Shown piece after piece: positions 1-6,444 of a stretch of 7,918 nucleotides of DNA. The stretch's first letter is position 1. Every line of letters begins with the position of its first letter. The position numbers were made by a program, and so were the translations under genes. Under the pieces are notes generated by a model. That model did not search any database. It had not been told where the DNA came from and was given only the letters and a program-made list of their open reading frames with translations. This stretch comes from Desulfovibrionales bacterium GWA2_65_9. Lineage in GTDB: Bacteria > Desulfobacterota > Desulfovibrionia > Desulfovibrionales > Desulfovibrionaceae. The DNA lies in contig MGTN01000152.1 in the NCBI GenBank assembly GCA_001799475.1, forward strand, positions 6,400 to 14,317, in the 5' to 3' direction.

Positions 1-1
1 G

Positions 2-1009
2 GAGACCATCGCTTTTCTGGCCGCCAACGTGCACCACAAGAACCCCACGGCCCGGCGGATCATCACCGATGCCCTGGTGCGCCTGGGCGAACCCGCCATC
101 CCCCACCTGGAGCCCCTCTACGGCCAGGGGGATGTGGACCAACGCATCCTGGCCTGCAACATCGCGGGCTTCATCGGCTCGCGCAAAGGCGCAGACGGCC
201 TGGTGCAGGGCTTCGACAAAGGCTATTTCTCCGACCCCAACGTGCGTTACGCGGCCTTTGAGGCCCTGGGACGCATCGGCACCCTGAAGGGGCTGGTCTG
301 CCTGGTGGACGGTCTCATGGAGACCGACGAGCTCATCCTCATGTCCGTGGTCACCGGCCTGGAGCGCCATGCCGCGCCCGGCATTCTCAAGACCATTTCC
401 GAGCGCATCGCAGCAGGCGACGAACGCAGCGCGCGCATCGCCCACGCGGTCATCGCCTCGCGCGCCTTGCGCCTGTTTCAGGAGCTTTACAAGGATGAGG
501 CCGTGGGCGCCGCCCTGATGGTTGAGCTGAGGAAATCCCAGGACGCCGAGATCCTGGCCGACTTCGCCACCCGTCTGAACGAGATCGGCACGGACCGCTC
601 CAAGGCCGATGCGCTGAGTCTGCCCAAGGCCAAGACCGCCACGCGCAAGGCCCTGGCCGCAGATGACTCCAAGTCCATGCTGGCGCTCTACCGCAGCATC
701 CTGACCGAACTGGGTTTCGAGCCGCTCATGGCCGCCAACGGGCAGGAAGCCTACGCCTTTGTCGAGGCCGGGGAATTCGCGGATGTGGTCATCACGGACA
801 TGAACATGCCCGTCATGGACGGCATGGAACTGGTGGGCAAGTTGCGCGCGTCCCTGGGCTACGAGGATGTGCCCATTCTCATGGTCACCACCGAGTCCGA
901 AGGCTCACAGCGCGACATGGCCTCCAAGACCGGAGTCACGGCGTTTCTGACCAAGCCCTTCAAGGCCGAGGCCCTCAAGGCCAAGCTCATGGCGATGCTC
1001 GACGGCTAG
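2..1009 (+). CDS. HEAT-repeat protein with C-terminal response-regulator receiver domain (5' partial)
   Basis: The frame is open from the left edge, so the true start lies outside the window; a GTG at 29 is only an internal codon. The first ~200 visible residues are paired amphipathic helices with repeated A/L/G patterns (for example ALVRLGEPAIPHLEPL and AAFEALGRIG), as in HEAT-like scaffolds. From about 647 to the stop is a CheY-type receiver: an acidic pair DD (codons 662-667), the phospho-acceptor Asp in VITDMNMPVMDG (codon 797-799), the conserved Thr in MVTTE (887-889) and the Lys in TKPF (953-955). All the residues needed for phosphoryl transfer are present, and no DNA-binding output domain follows. 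Inference: a cytoplasmic signalling protein whose receiver state controls a HEAT protein-interaction surface. Its partner kinase and target are unknown. It does not look linked to kdp, since an IS and AT-rich DNA separate them. Confidence 0.85.
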   Translation, partial: ETIAFLAANVHHKNPTARRIITDALVRLGEPAIPHLEPLYGQGDVDQRILACNIAGFIGSRKGADGLVQGFDKGYFSDPNVRYAAFEALGRIGTLKGLVCLVDGLMETDELILMSVVTGLERHAAPGILKTISERIAAGDERSARIAHAVIASRALRLFQELYKDEAVGAALMVELRKSQDAEILADFATRLNEIGTDRSKADALSLPKAKTATRKALAADDSKSMLALYRSILTELGFEPLMAANGQEAYAFVEAGEFADVVITDMNMPVMDGMELVGKLRASLGYEDVPILMVTTESEGSQRDMASKTGVTAFLTKPFKAEALKAKLMAMLDG

Positions 1010-1249
1010 CAGCCCGCACTCGCTAAACCAGCATTTTTTGATTTGTGGAAGGCAGAACGACAGCATCACATTCCTCAAAGACTATTCACCAAGCAGCTTC
1101 TGCAACTGTTCGGTAAATCTACAATATGGTCCATAAGACATTGCATACCACGTCAAACATTGACATGCAATCGAACACGCCATCGCGACAACATTCATGA
1201 AACGAAATCTTCGTATTGCGTGAACGAAACAGTGTATGCTGGCGATGAC
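1010..1249. other. AT-richer non-coding spacer
   Basis: These 240 bases between the HEAT-receiver stop and the IS end are clearly richer in A+T than the flanking genes and show no codon-like pattern. Small symmetries are visible: ATTGCAT/ATGCAAT arms near 1140-1171, GTCAA-ACA-TTGAC at 1152-1164 and ACGAA-ATC-TTCGT at 1202-1214. No convincing terminator follows the upstream gene; there is a T run near 1033-1039 but only a 3-bp stem before it. The segment may be old intergenic DNA or a remnant of transferred DNA; nothing decides between these. Confidence 0.5.
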
Positions 1250-2107
1250 TGACCCAACCCCGCCGAGTATACCACCCGTAAGTTTGGGCTCTGGCCGGTC
1301 TGTTGTTCCTCATTCATGGCTCTTCCGTATTCCTCTGGGGCCAATCCGCCAAGTGCGCTGTATGGCCGGGCCGTGTTGTAGTCCTGCCGCCAGGCGTCGA
1401 TGATGTCTCTGGCCTCGGCGTGGGAGCGCAACGCATGGGCGTTCAGGCATTCCTCGCGGAACCGGCCGTTGAAGCTCTCCACGTGCCCGTTCTCCATCGG
1501 CCTGCCTGGCCGGATGAGTTCCAGCTGCACCCCGGCCATGGTTGCCCACTGATCCAGGGCCTTGCCCGTGAACTCCGGCCCGTTGTCGCTGCGCAGGTGC
1601 TTCGGGCATTCGCCGCGCTGCCGCAGCTGCTCCAGTACCCGCACCACGCCCTCGCCGGGAATCGACGAGTCCGCTTCCAGCCTGGGGCAGCGCCGATCCC
1701 ACCGGTCGATGATCGTCTGTCCCTTCATTCTGCGGCCATTGTCCAGGCTGTCGCTCACAAAGTCCATGGCCCACTGCTCGTTCGGCCCTGTGGGCGCGGG
1801 CTGGACCACCCGCAGATGGCTCTGGCGCTTGCGTTTCGCTCGCGCCGGACGACAGCGCCTCTTCCCGGTACCGGCGCTCAACGCGCTTGTGGTTCACCAC
1901 CAAGCCTTTGAGGCGCCTGTTTTCCTCCTCAAGCTGCCGCAGCCGCCGGGCTTCGGACACCTCAAGGCCAGCGAACTTGCTGCGCCACTTGTAGAAAGTC
2001 GTGTCCGTGATGCCGACCTGGCGGCACAGCCCCGCAACCGGCCTGCCTGCTTCAGCCTGCTTGAGGAGCCCAATAATCTGCTCTTCCGTGAACCGACTCT
2101 TGCTCAT
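1195..2107 (-). pseudogene. IS3-family transposase remnant: orfA/orfB deletion fusion with frameshift
   Basis: Translation starts at ATG 2107 (MSKSRFTEEQIIGLLKQAEA), the helix-turn-helix and leucine-zipper-like N-terminus of an IS3 OrfA. At residue 70 (about 1898-1900) the text changes abruptly from RRLKGLV to VNHKRVERRYREEAL. The latter is a motif normally found about 75-80 residues into OrfB, so the end of orfA and the start of orfB are missing. A second lesion near 1850 (a net extra base or two lost) moves the rest of OrfB into another frame. That frame is open from 1881 to a stop at 1195 and holds the integrase core: Asp in AMDFVSD (1762-1764), Asp in RSDNGPEF (1585-1587) and, after exactly 35 residues, Glu in VESFNGRF (1477-1479). 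The catalytic triad thus survives in a gene that cannot give a normal product. The frame runs through the IS end into flanking DNA. Confidence 0.85.
1250..1274 (+). repeat. IS3 element terminal inverted repeat, orfB end
   Basis: Starts TGACCCAACCCCG and continues to ACC near 1272. It matches the other end in TGACC, in the following CCCC block and, with a one-base gap, in AGT-T-CC. This is the transposase-binding end downstream of orfB. The orfB frame has no stop before this end. Confidence 0.55.
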
Positions 2108-2145
2108 GTTTGCTCTCTCCTTCGCCGGAGTCACAAACGTATAGC

Positions 2146-2171
2146 TGGGAGACTAAATGGGGGGAAGGTCA
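2146..2171 (-). repeat. IS3 element terminal inverted repeat, orfA end
   Basis: Read on the - strand from 2171 it begins TGACCTTCCCCCCATTTAGT. It lies upstream of orfA (start codon at 2107), as expected for the IS3 left end. It pairs imperfectly with the end at 1250-1274. Confidence 0.6.
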
Positions 2172-2201
2172 AATTGACATAATCCTTACACGCCACCCCA
2201 A

Positions 2202-2238
2202 TTTTTCTACACCCTCTTTATCCCTCTGGTGCTATAGC
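2202..2238 (+). promoter_or_regulatory. Putative kdp promoter with KdpE-operator-like T-rich box
   Basis: TTTTTCTACACC at 2202-2213 matches 11 of 12 bases of the TTTTTTTACACC end of the E. coli KdpE-binding site, as recalled from the literature. A TATAGC at 2233-2238 could serve as a weak -10 element, with no good -35 before it. That would suit an activator-dependent promoter, with the box upstream of the polymerase as in E. coli kdpFABC. The similarity and the position ahead of the first kdp-linked ORF are seen in the sequence; binding by KdpE and the start point are inferred. Confidence 0.5.
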
Positions 2239-2251
2239 TCTATCCAAGGAA

Positions 2252-2270
2252 CCCGGCGAACCAAGCCGGG
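2252..2270 (+). promoter_or_regulatory. Leader hairpin abutting the first Shine-Dalgarno of the kdp operon
   Basis: CCCGGC (2252-2257) and GCCGGG (2265-2270) form a perfect 6-bp all-G/C stem with a 7-base loop GAACCAA. The next base begins the AGGAGG ribosome-binding site (2271-2276). No U run follows, so it is not an intrinsic terminator. It may protect the 5' end of the transcript or modulate ribosome access. Confidence 0.5.
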
Positions 2271-2284
2271 AGGAGGAATGCGCC

Positions 2285-2404
2285 ATGCTGGAAATGCTGA
2301 ATGTGCCTTCGGATAGTCTCATCGGCCTGCTGTTCCTGCTGGCCGTGCTGGCCAGCCTGGGCCTGGTGCGGCTGGTGGAACGCGTGAAGGAGCTGCGCTC
2401 ATGA
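2285..2404 (+). CDS. Small single-span membrane peptide preceding kdpF (39 aa)
   Basis: ATG 2285 has a strong AGGAGG eight bases upstream; an ATG at 2278 is too close to it and opens only a 12-codon frame. The peptide has a short polar start (MLEMLNVPSDS), one hydrophobic stretch at about residues 12-28 (LIGLLFLLAVLASLGLV) and a charged tail (RLVERVKELRS). It therefore looks like a one-helix inner-membrane peptide with a basic, probably cytoplasmic, C-terminus. Its TGA overlaps the kdpF start as ATGA, so the two are translationally coupled. I do not recognise the family. It lacks the proline/glutamate C-terminal signature of KdpF. Inference: an extra small subunit or assembly factor of the Kdp pump, or a leader peptide that delivers ribosomes to kdpF. 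Confidence 0.7.
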   Translation: MLEMLNVPSDSLIGLLFLLAVLASLGLVRLVERVKELRS

Positions 2405-2493
2405 ATCTGCTGTACCTGCTGGCTGGCATCGCGGTGCTGGGCCTGTCCGCCTATCTGGCTGTGGCCCTGCTGAACCCGGAGGCCCTCGAGTAA
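2401..2493 (+). CDS. kdpF: KdpF, small subunit of the K+-transporting ATPase (30 aa)
   Basis: This 30-residue peptide is almost entirely one transmembrane helix and ends in LAVALLNPEALE. The end resembles that of E. coli KdpF (about 29 residues, ending ALINAEAF) and the common ALLxPE pattern. In the family it sits in the membrane against KdpA and stabilises the KdpFABC complex rather than carrying transport residues. The start overlaps the preceding stop (ATGA) and its TAA overlaps the kdpA start (TAATG), so translation is coupled on both sides. The short length limits similarity evidence, but size, position directly before kdpA and the C-terminal motif agree. Confidence 0.85.
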   Translation: MNLLYLLAGIAVLGLSAYLAVALLNPEALE

Positions 2494-4280
2494 TGGACAC
2501 TGCAAGCATCCTGACTGTCGCGGTCTACCTGCTGGTCCTGCTGGGCCTGGCCTGGCCTCTGGGCATCTACATGGCTGCTGTGCTGGAAGGCCGACCCGGC
2601 TTTCTGGGCCGCGTGCTGGGCCCGCTGGAGCGACTTCTGTACCGCCTTTGCGGGGTGGACCCGCAGCAGGAGATGGACTGGAAGTCTTACGCCCTGGCCA
2701 TGTTTTTGTTCAGCATGGCCGGATTCCTGGTGCTCTATGGGCTGGAGCGCCTGCAGGGCCTCCTGCCCCTGAACCCCGACGGACTGGGCGCGGTGGCCCC
2801 GGACCTGGCCTTCAACACGGCCATGAGCTTTGTCACCAACACCAACTGGCAGGCCTATGGCGGCGAGAGCACCCTGAGCTACCTGACCCAGATGCTGGGC
2901 CTGACCGCGCACAACTTCGTGTCCGCAGCCACGGGCATCGGCGTGCTGGCCGCGCTCATCCGGGGGCTGACCAGGCAGGAGACGTGCTTTCTCGGCAACT
3001 TCTGGGCCGACCTGGTGCGCAGCACGCTCTACATTCTGCTGCCGCTGTCCATTGTGCTGGCGCTGGCGCTGGTCTGGCAGGGCGTGCCGCAGACCTTTGG
3101 CGGCGCGGTGAAGGCCACACTCGGCCAGCCCGTGGCCTACGAGATCACGCCCTCGGCCGATGATCTGAAGGCGGACCTGACGCTCAAGCCCACCCCGGCC
3201 CCCATTCCGATGGTCGCCACGCAGCAGGCCATCGCGCGCGGGCCCGTGGCCTCGCAGGAGGCCATCAAGCAGCTGGGCACCAACGGCGGCGGCTTCTTCA
3301 ACGCCAACGCCGCGCACCCCTTTGAGAACCCCACGCCGCTCACGAACTTCCTGGAACTCTTGGCCATCCTGCTCATCCCGGCGGCCCTCTGCCACACCTT
3401 TGGCCGCATGGCCGACGACGCGCGCCAGGGCTGGGTGCTGCTCGCAGCCATGACGGCAATATTTCTGGCCTTCCTGTCCGTCTGCCTCTGGGCCGAGCAC
3501 ACGGGCGTGCCGCAGATGGCGGCGCTCACCGGCGGTCATGGTGCAGGCAATATGGAAGGCAAGGAGCTGCGCTTCGGGGTCACGGCTTCGGCCCTGTGGG
3601 CCACGGCCACCACTGCGGCGTCCAACGGTTCGGTGAACGCCATGCACGACTCCTTCACGCCGCTGGGCGGGCTGGTGCCCATGGTGCTGATGCAGCTGGG
3701 CGAAGTGGTCTTTGGCGGCGTCGGCTCCGGGCTTTACGGCATGTTGGTGTTCGCCATCATCGTGGTCTTCATCGCCGGGCTCATGGTCGGCCGCACGCCG
3801 GAATACCTGGGCAAGAAGATCGAGGCTTTTGAGACCAAGATGTGCTCGCTGGTCATCATGGTGCCGCTTTTCGGCGTGCTCCTGGGCACGGCCTGGGCGG
3901 TGATGACGGCCTCGGGCAAGGCGGCCATCGCCAACCCCGGCGCGCATGGCTTCAGCGAAATCCTCTACGCCTTCTCCAGCATGGCCAACAACAACGGCAG
4001 CGCCTTTGCCGGGCTTAACGCCAACATCCCGCTCTACAATTTGTTGGGCGGGCTGGTCATGTTCACCGGGCGGTTCTGGCTGGCCATCCCGGTGCTGGCG
4101 CTCGCCGGCAGCCTGGCGGCCAAGAAGCGGGTGCCCGTGGGTGCTGGCACCCTGCCCACGCACACGCCGCTCTTCTGCGGCCTCGTCATCTGCGTGGTGC
4201 TGGTGGTGGGCGCGCTGACCTTCATCCCGGCCCTGGCCCTTGGGCCCATTGTGGAACATCTGATGATGCTCGGGCACTAG
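2493..4280 (+). CDS. kdpA: KdpA, K+-binding and translocating subunit of the K+-transporting ATPase
   Basis: A 595-residue polytopic inner-membrane protein that selects K+ and passes it towards KdpB. It belongs to the potassium-transporter superfamily, with four pseudo-repeated pore loops. All four filter regions are visible: TNTNWQAYGGE (from residue 115), TNGGGFFNAN (263-272), GVGSGLYG (409-416) and NNNGSAFAG (499-507). The start ATG 2493 overlaps the kdpF stop and has GGAGG ten bases upstream. It is longer than E. coli KdpA (557). Much of the excess lies between QGVPQTF and ASQEAIK (about residues 197-253), a non-membrane loop that includes a proline-rich KPTPAPIP. The stop TAG is followed 12 bases later by another in-frame TAG inside a repeated GGCACTAG. 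kdpB follows after 28 bases. Confidence 0.98.
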   Translation: MDTASILTVAVYLLVLLGLAWPLGIYMAAVLEGRPGFLGRVLGPLERLLYRLCGVDPQQEMDWKSYALAMFLFSMAGFLVLYGLERLQGLLPLNPDGLGAVAPDLAFNTAMSFVTNTNWQAYGGESTLSYLTQMLGLTAHNFVSAATGIGVLAALIRGLTRQETCFLGNFWADLVRSTLYILLPLSIVLALALVWQGVPQTFGGAVKATLGQPVAYEITPSADDLKADLTLKPTPAPIPMVATQQAIARGPVASQEAIKQLGTNGGGFFNANAAHPFENPTPLTNFLELLAILLIPAALCHTFGRMADDARQGWVLLAAMTAIFLAFLSVCLWAEHTGVPQMAALTGGHGAGNMEGKELRFGVTASALWATATTAASNGSVNAMHDSFTPLGGLVPMVLMQLGEVVFGGVGSGLYGMLVFAIIVVFIAGLMVGRTPEYLGKKIEAFETKMCSLVIMVPLFGVLLGTAWAVMTASGKAAIANPGAHGFSEILYAFSSMANNNGSAFAGLNANIPLYNLLGGLVMFTGRFWLAIPVLALAGSLAAKKRVPVGAGTLPTHTPLFCGLVICVVLVVGALTFIPALALGPIVEHLMMLGH

Positions 4281-4308
4281 CTCCGGCACTAGGCAAGGAG
4301 ACCCCCCC

Positions 4309-6444
4309 ATGTCCGGCAAAACCCTGACCAGCCTGTCCGCGCGACAGACCAGCCGCCCTCTGTTCGATGCAGAGATAGTGAAAAGCGCAGCGCTTGATTC
4401 CTTCCGCAAGCTCTCGCCCCGCGTGCAGGTGAAGAATCCCGTCATGTTCACGGTGTACATCGGCAGCATGCTGACCACGGTGCTGTTCATCCAGGCCCTG
4501 TTCCTCCAAATGTCAGGGGGCCGGGGCGAGGCCCCGACCGGGTTCATCCTGGCCATCTCGCTCTGGCTCTGGTTCACGGTGCTCTTCGCCAATTTCGCCG
4601 AGGCCATGGCCGAAGGCAGGGGCAAGGCCCAGGCCGCCACCCTGCGCCAGGCCAGGGCCGAAACTCCCGCCCGCAAGCTCACCGAGGCCCGGCGCGACGC
4701 AGCGAGCGAGATGGTTTCCTCCACCACCTTGCGCAAGGGTGACATCGTGCTCGTGGTTGCTGGCGAACCCATCCCCTGCGACGGCGAAATCATTGATGGC
4801 GTGGCCTCGGTGGACGAGAGCGCCATCACCGGGGAGAGCGCGCCCGTCATCCGCGAGGCCGGTGGCGACCGCAGCGCCGTCACCGGCGGCACGCGCGTGC
4901 TGTCCGACTCCATCCTCATCCGCATCAGCGCGGACCCTGGCGAGACCTTTCTGGACCGCATGATCAGCATGGTCGAGGGGGCCAAGCGCCGCAAGACGCC
5001 CAACGAGATCGCGCTCAATATCCTTTTGGCCGCGCTGACCATCATCTTCCTGCTTGTCTGCGCCACACTGCTGCCTTTCTCCTTGTTTGGCGTGGACCAG
5101 GCCGGCCAGGGGACGGTGATCAGCGTCACCGTGCTCACCGCCCTCTTCGTCTGCCTTGCGCCCACCACCATCGGCGGGCTGCTTTCGGCCATCGGCATCG
5201 CGGGCATGGACCGGCTCATCCAGGCCAATGTCATCGCCATGAGCGGCCGGGCCGTGGAGGCGGCTGGCGACGTGGACGTGCTGCTGCTCGACAAGACCGG
5301 CACCATCACCCTGGGCAACCGCCAGGCCACGGCGTTTCTGCCTGCGCCCGGCGTCACCGAGGCCGAACTGGCCGATGCGGCCCAGCTCTCGTCCCTCGTG
5401 GACGAGACTCCGGAAGGCCGCAGCATCGTGGTGCTGGCCAAGGAGCAGTTCGGCATCCGCCAGCGCGAGGTGGCCGAACTCGGCGCAACCTTCATTCCCT
5501 TCACCGCCCAGACGCGCATGAGCGGGGTGAACTTATCCGGTGGGCCCGACGGCAAAAGCATCCTCAAGGGCGCGCCCGATTCCATCGAACGGCTTGTGAC
5601 CGAAGCTGGCGGCGAGTTCCCCCAGGCCGTGCAGGGCTTTGTCCAGGACATCGCGGCCGAGGGCGGCACGCCGCTCCTGGTGGCGGAGAAGTCGGAAAGC
5701 GGCGCGCGCGTGCTGGGGGCGGTCTGGCTCAAGGACATCGTCAAGGGCGGCATCCGCGAGAAATTCGCCGAGCTCCGGCGCATGGGCATCAAGACCATCA
5801 TGGTCACCGGCGACAACCAGCTCACCGCTGCGGCCATCGCCGCCGAGGCCGGGGTGGACGACTTCCTGGCCGAGGCCAAGCCCGAGCACAAGCTGGCGCT
5901 CATCCGCCAGATCCAGGCCGAGGGGCGGCTGGTGGCCATGACCGGCGACGGCACCAATGATGCCCCGGCCCTGGCGCAAGCGGATGTCGGCGTGGCCATG
6001 AACACCGGCACCCAGGCCGCCAAGGAGGCCGGGAACATGGTCGACCTGGACTCCAGCCCGACCAAGCTCATGGAGATCGTCAGCATCGGCAAGCAGCTGC
6101 TCATGACCCGCGGCTCGCTGACCACCTTCAGCATCTCAAACGACATCGCCAAATACTTCGCCATCGTGCCTGCGGCCTTTGTGGGCATGTACCCAGGCTT
6201 AAGCGTACTGAACGTCATGGGCCTGGCCACGCCCGAGAGCGCCATCCTCTCGGCGGTGATCTTCAACGCCCTGATCATCGTGCTGCTCATCCCGCTGGCC
6301 CTGCGCGGCGTGGCCTACCGGCCCGCAGGCGCGGCCAGGATCCTGCGCGACAACCTCATTATCTACGGCGGCGGCGGGCTCCTTGTGCCCTTTGTGGGCA
6401 TCAAGCTCATCGACATGGCTCTTGTGGCCCTGCGCCTGGCCTAA
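4309..6444 (+). CDS. kdpB: KdpB, catalytic P-type ATPase subunit of the K+ pump
   Basis: A 711-residue P-type ATPase (E. coli KdpB is 682) that hydrolyses ATP in the cytoplasm to drive K+ uptake through KdpA. Visible motifs: actuator TGES at 174-177, M4 PTTIGGLL, phosphorylation motif DKTGT with acceptor Asp328, nucleotide-binding FTAQTRMSG and KGAPD (Lys420), hinge TGDGTNDAP with Asp547 and Asp551, and M5 SNDIAKYFA with Asp612 and Lys615 (Asp583/Lys586 in E. coli). Ser177 matches E. coli Ser162, whose phosphorylation inhibits the pump. Start ATG 4309 has AAGGAG eight bases before it; the N-terminus is somewhat longer than in E. coli. The stop TAA (6442-6444) is also the left copy of the target duplication of the inserted element that follows. 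Confidence 0.99.
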   Translation: MSGKTLTSLSARQTSRPLFDAEIVKSAALDSFRKLSPRVQVKNPVMFTVYIGSMLTTVLFIQALFLQMSGGRGEAPTGFILAISLWLWFTVLFANFAEAMAEGRGKAQAATLRQARAETPARKLTEARRDAASEMVSSTTLRKGDIVLVVAGEPIPCDGEIIDGVASVDESAITGESAPVIREAGGDRSAVTGGTRVLSDSILIRISADPGETFLDRMISMVEGAKRRKTPNEIALNILLAALTIIFLLVCATLLPFSLFGVDQAGQGTVISVTVLTALFVCLAPTTIGGLLSAIGIAGMDRLIQANVIAMSGRAVEAAGDVDVLLLDKTGTITLGNRQATAFLPAPGVTEAELADAAQLSSLVDETPEGRSIVVLAKEQFGIRQREVAELGATFIPFTAQTRMSGVNLSGGPDGKSILKGAPDSIERLVTEAGGEFPQAVQGFVQDIAAEGGTPLLVAEKSESGARVLGAVWLKDIVKGGIREKFAELRRMGIKTIMVTGDNQLTAAAIAAEAGVDDFLAEAKPEHKLALIRQIQAEGRLVAMTGDGTNDAPALAQADVGVAMNTGTQAAKEAGNMVDLDSSPTKLMEIVSIGKQLLMTRGSLTTFSISNDIAKYFAIVPAAFVGMYPGLSVLNVMGLATPESAILSAVIFNALIIVLLIPLALRGVAYRPAGAARILRDNLIIYGGGGLLVPFVGIKLIDMALVALRLA

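Larger units (their letters stand above)
1250..2171 (-). mobile_element. IS3-family insertion sequence, internally deleted, degenerate
   Basis: The limits are set by inverted ends that both begin TGACC and then carry a C-rich block: TGACCCAACCCCG reading in from 1250, and TGACCTTCCCCCC reading in from 2171 on the - strand. The ends stay partly alignable for about 25 bases if one gap is allowed. TG...CA termini and a two-frame orfA/orfB transposase with a DD(35)E core are IS3-family features, and the proteins most resemble the IS407-type branch. Elements of that branch are usually about 1.2-1.3 kb. This one is 922 bp, which agrees with the roughly 300-bp coding deletion seen in the transposase. 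No matching target duplication is visible (GAC on the left, AAT on the right). The copy is presumably immobile unless served by a transposase encoded elsewhere. It lies about 30 bp from the putative kdp control region. Confidence 0.8.

Noticed and set aside
1020..1040. Possible intrinsic terminator after the HEAT-receiver gene
   Set aside because: The T run is preceded only by a 3-bp GCT/AGC stem, too weak to call.
1043..1252. A 69-codon + strand frame with a TTG start in the AT-rich spacer
   Set aside because: No Shine-Dalgarno precedes the TTG, no domain is recognisable, and the frame crosses the IS boundary.
1246..2175. Target-site duplication flanking the IS3 element
   Set aside because: The 3-4 bases outside the two inferred ends (GAC/TGAC and AAT/AATT) do not match; none can be supported.
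2174..2179. Perfect TTGACA just outside the IS, as a -35 for kdp
   Set aside because: No A/T-rich -10 hexamer lies 16-18 bases downstream; that position is CCCCAA-like.
1303..2182. Open frames on the + strand across the IS
   Set aside because: They are antisense to the transposase, whose motifs are clear on the - strand; the translations are P/R/A-rich shadows.
2278..2316. ATG at 2278 as start of the first kdp-linked ORF
   Set aside because: It is one base from AGGAGG and gives a 12-codon frame. ATG 2285 has proper spacing and a membrane peptide coupled to kdpF.
2451..6290. Very long open frame of 1279 codons on the - strand opposite kdpA and kdpB
   Set aside because: It lies antisense to two unmistakable genes, has the low-complexity S/A/R/M-rich then H/Q/G/R-rich composition of a reverse frame in GC-rich coding DNA, and shows no recognisable domain.
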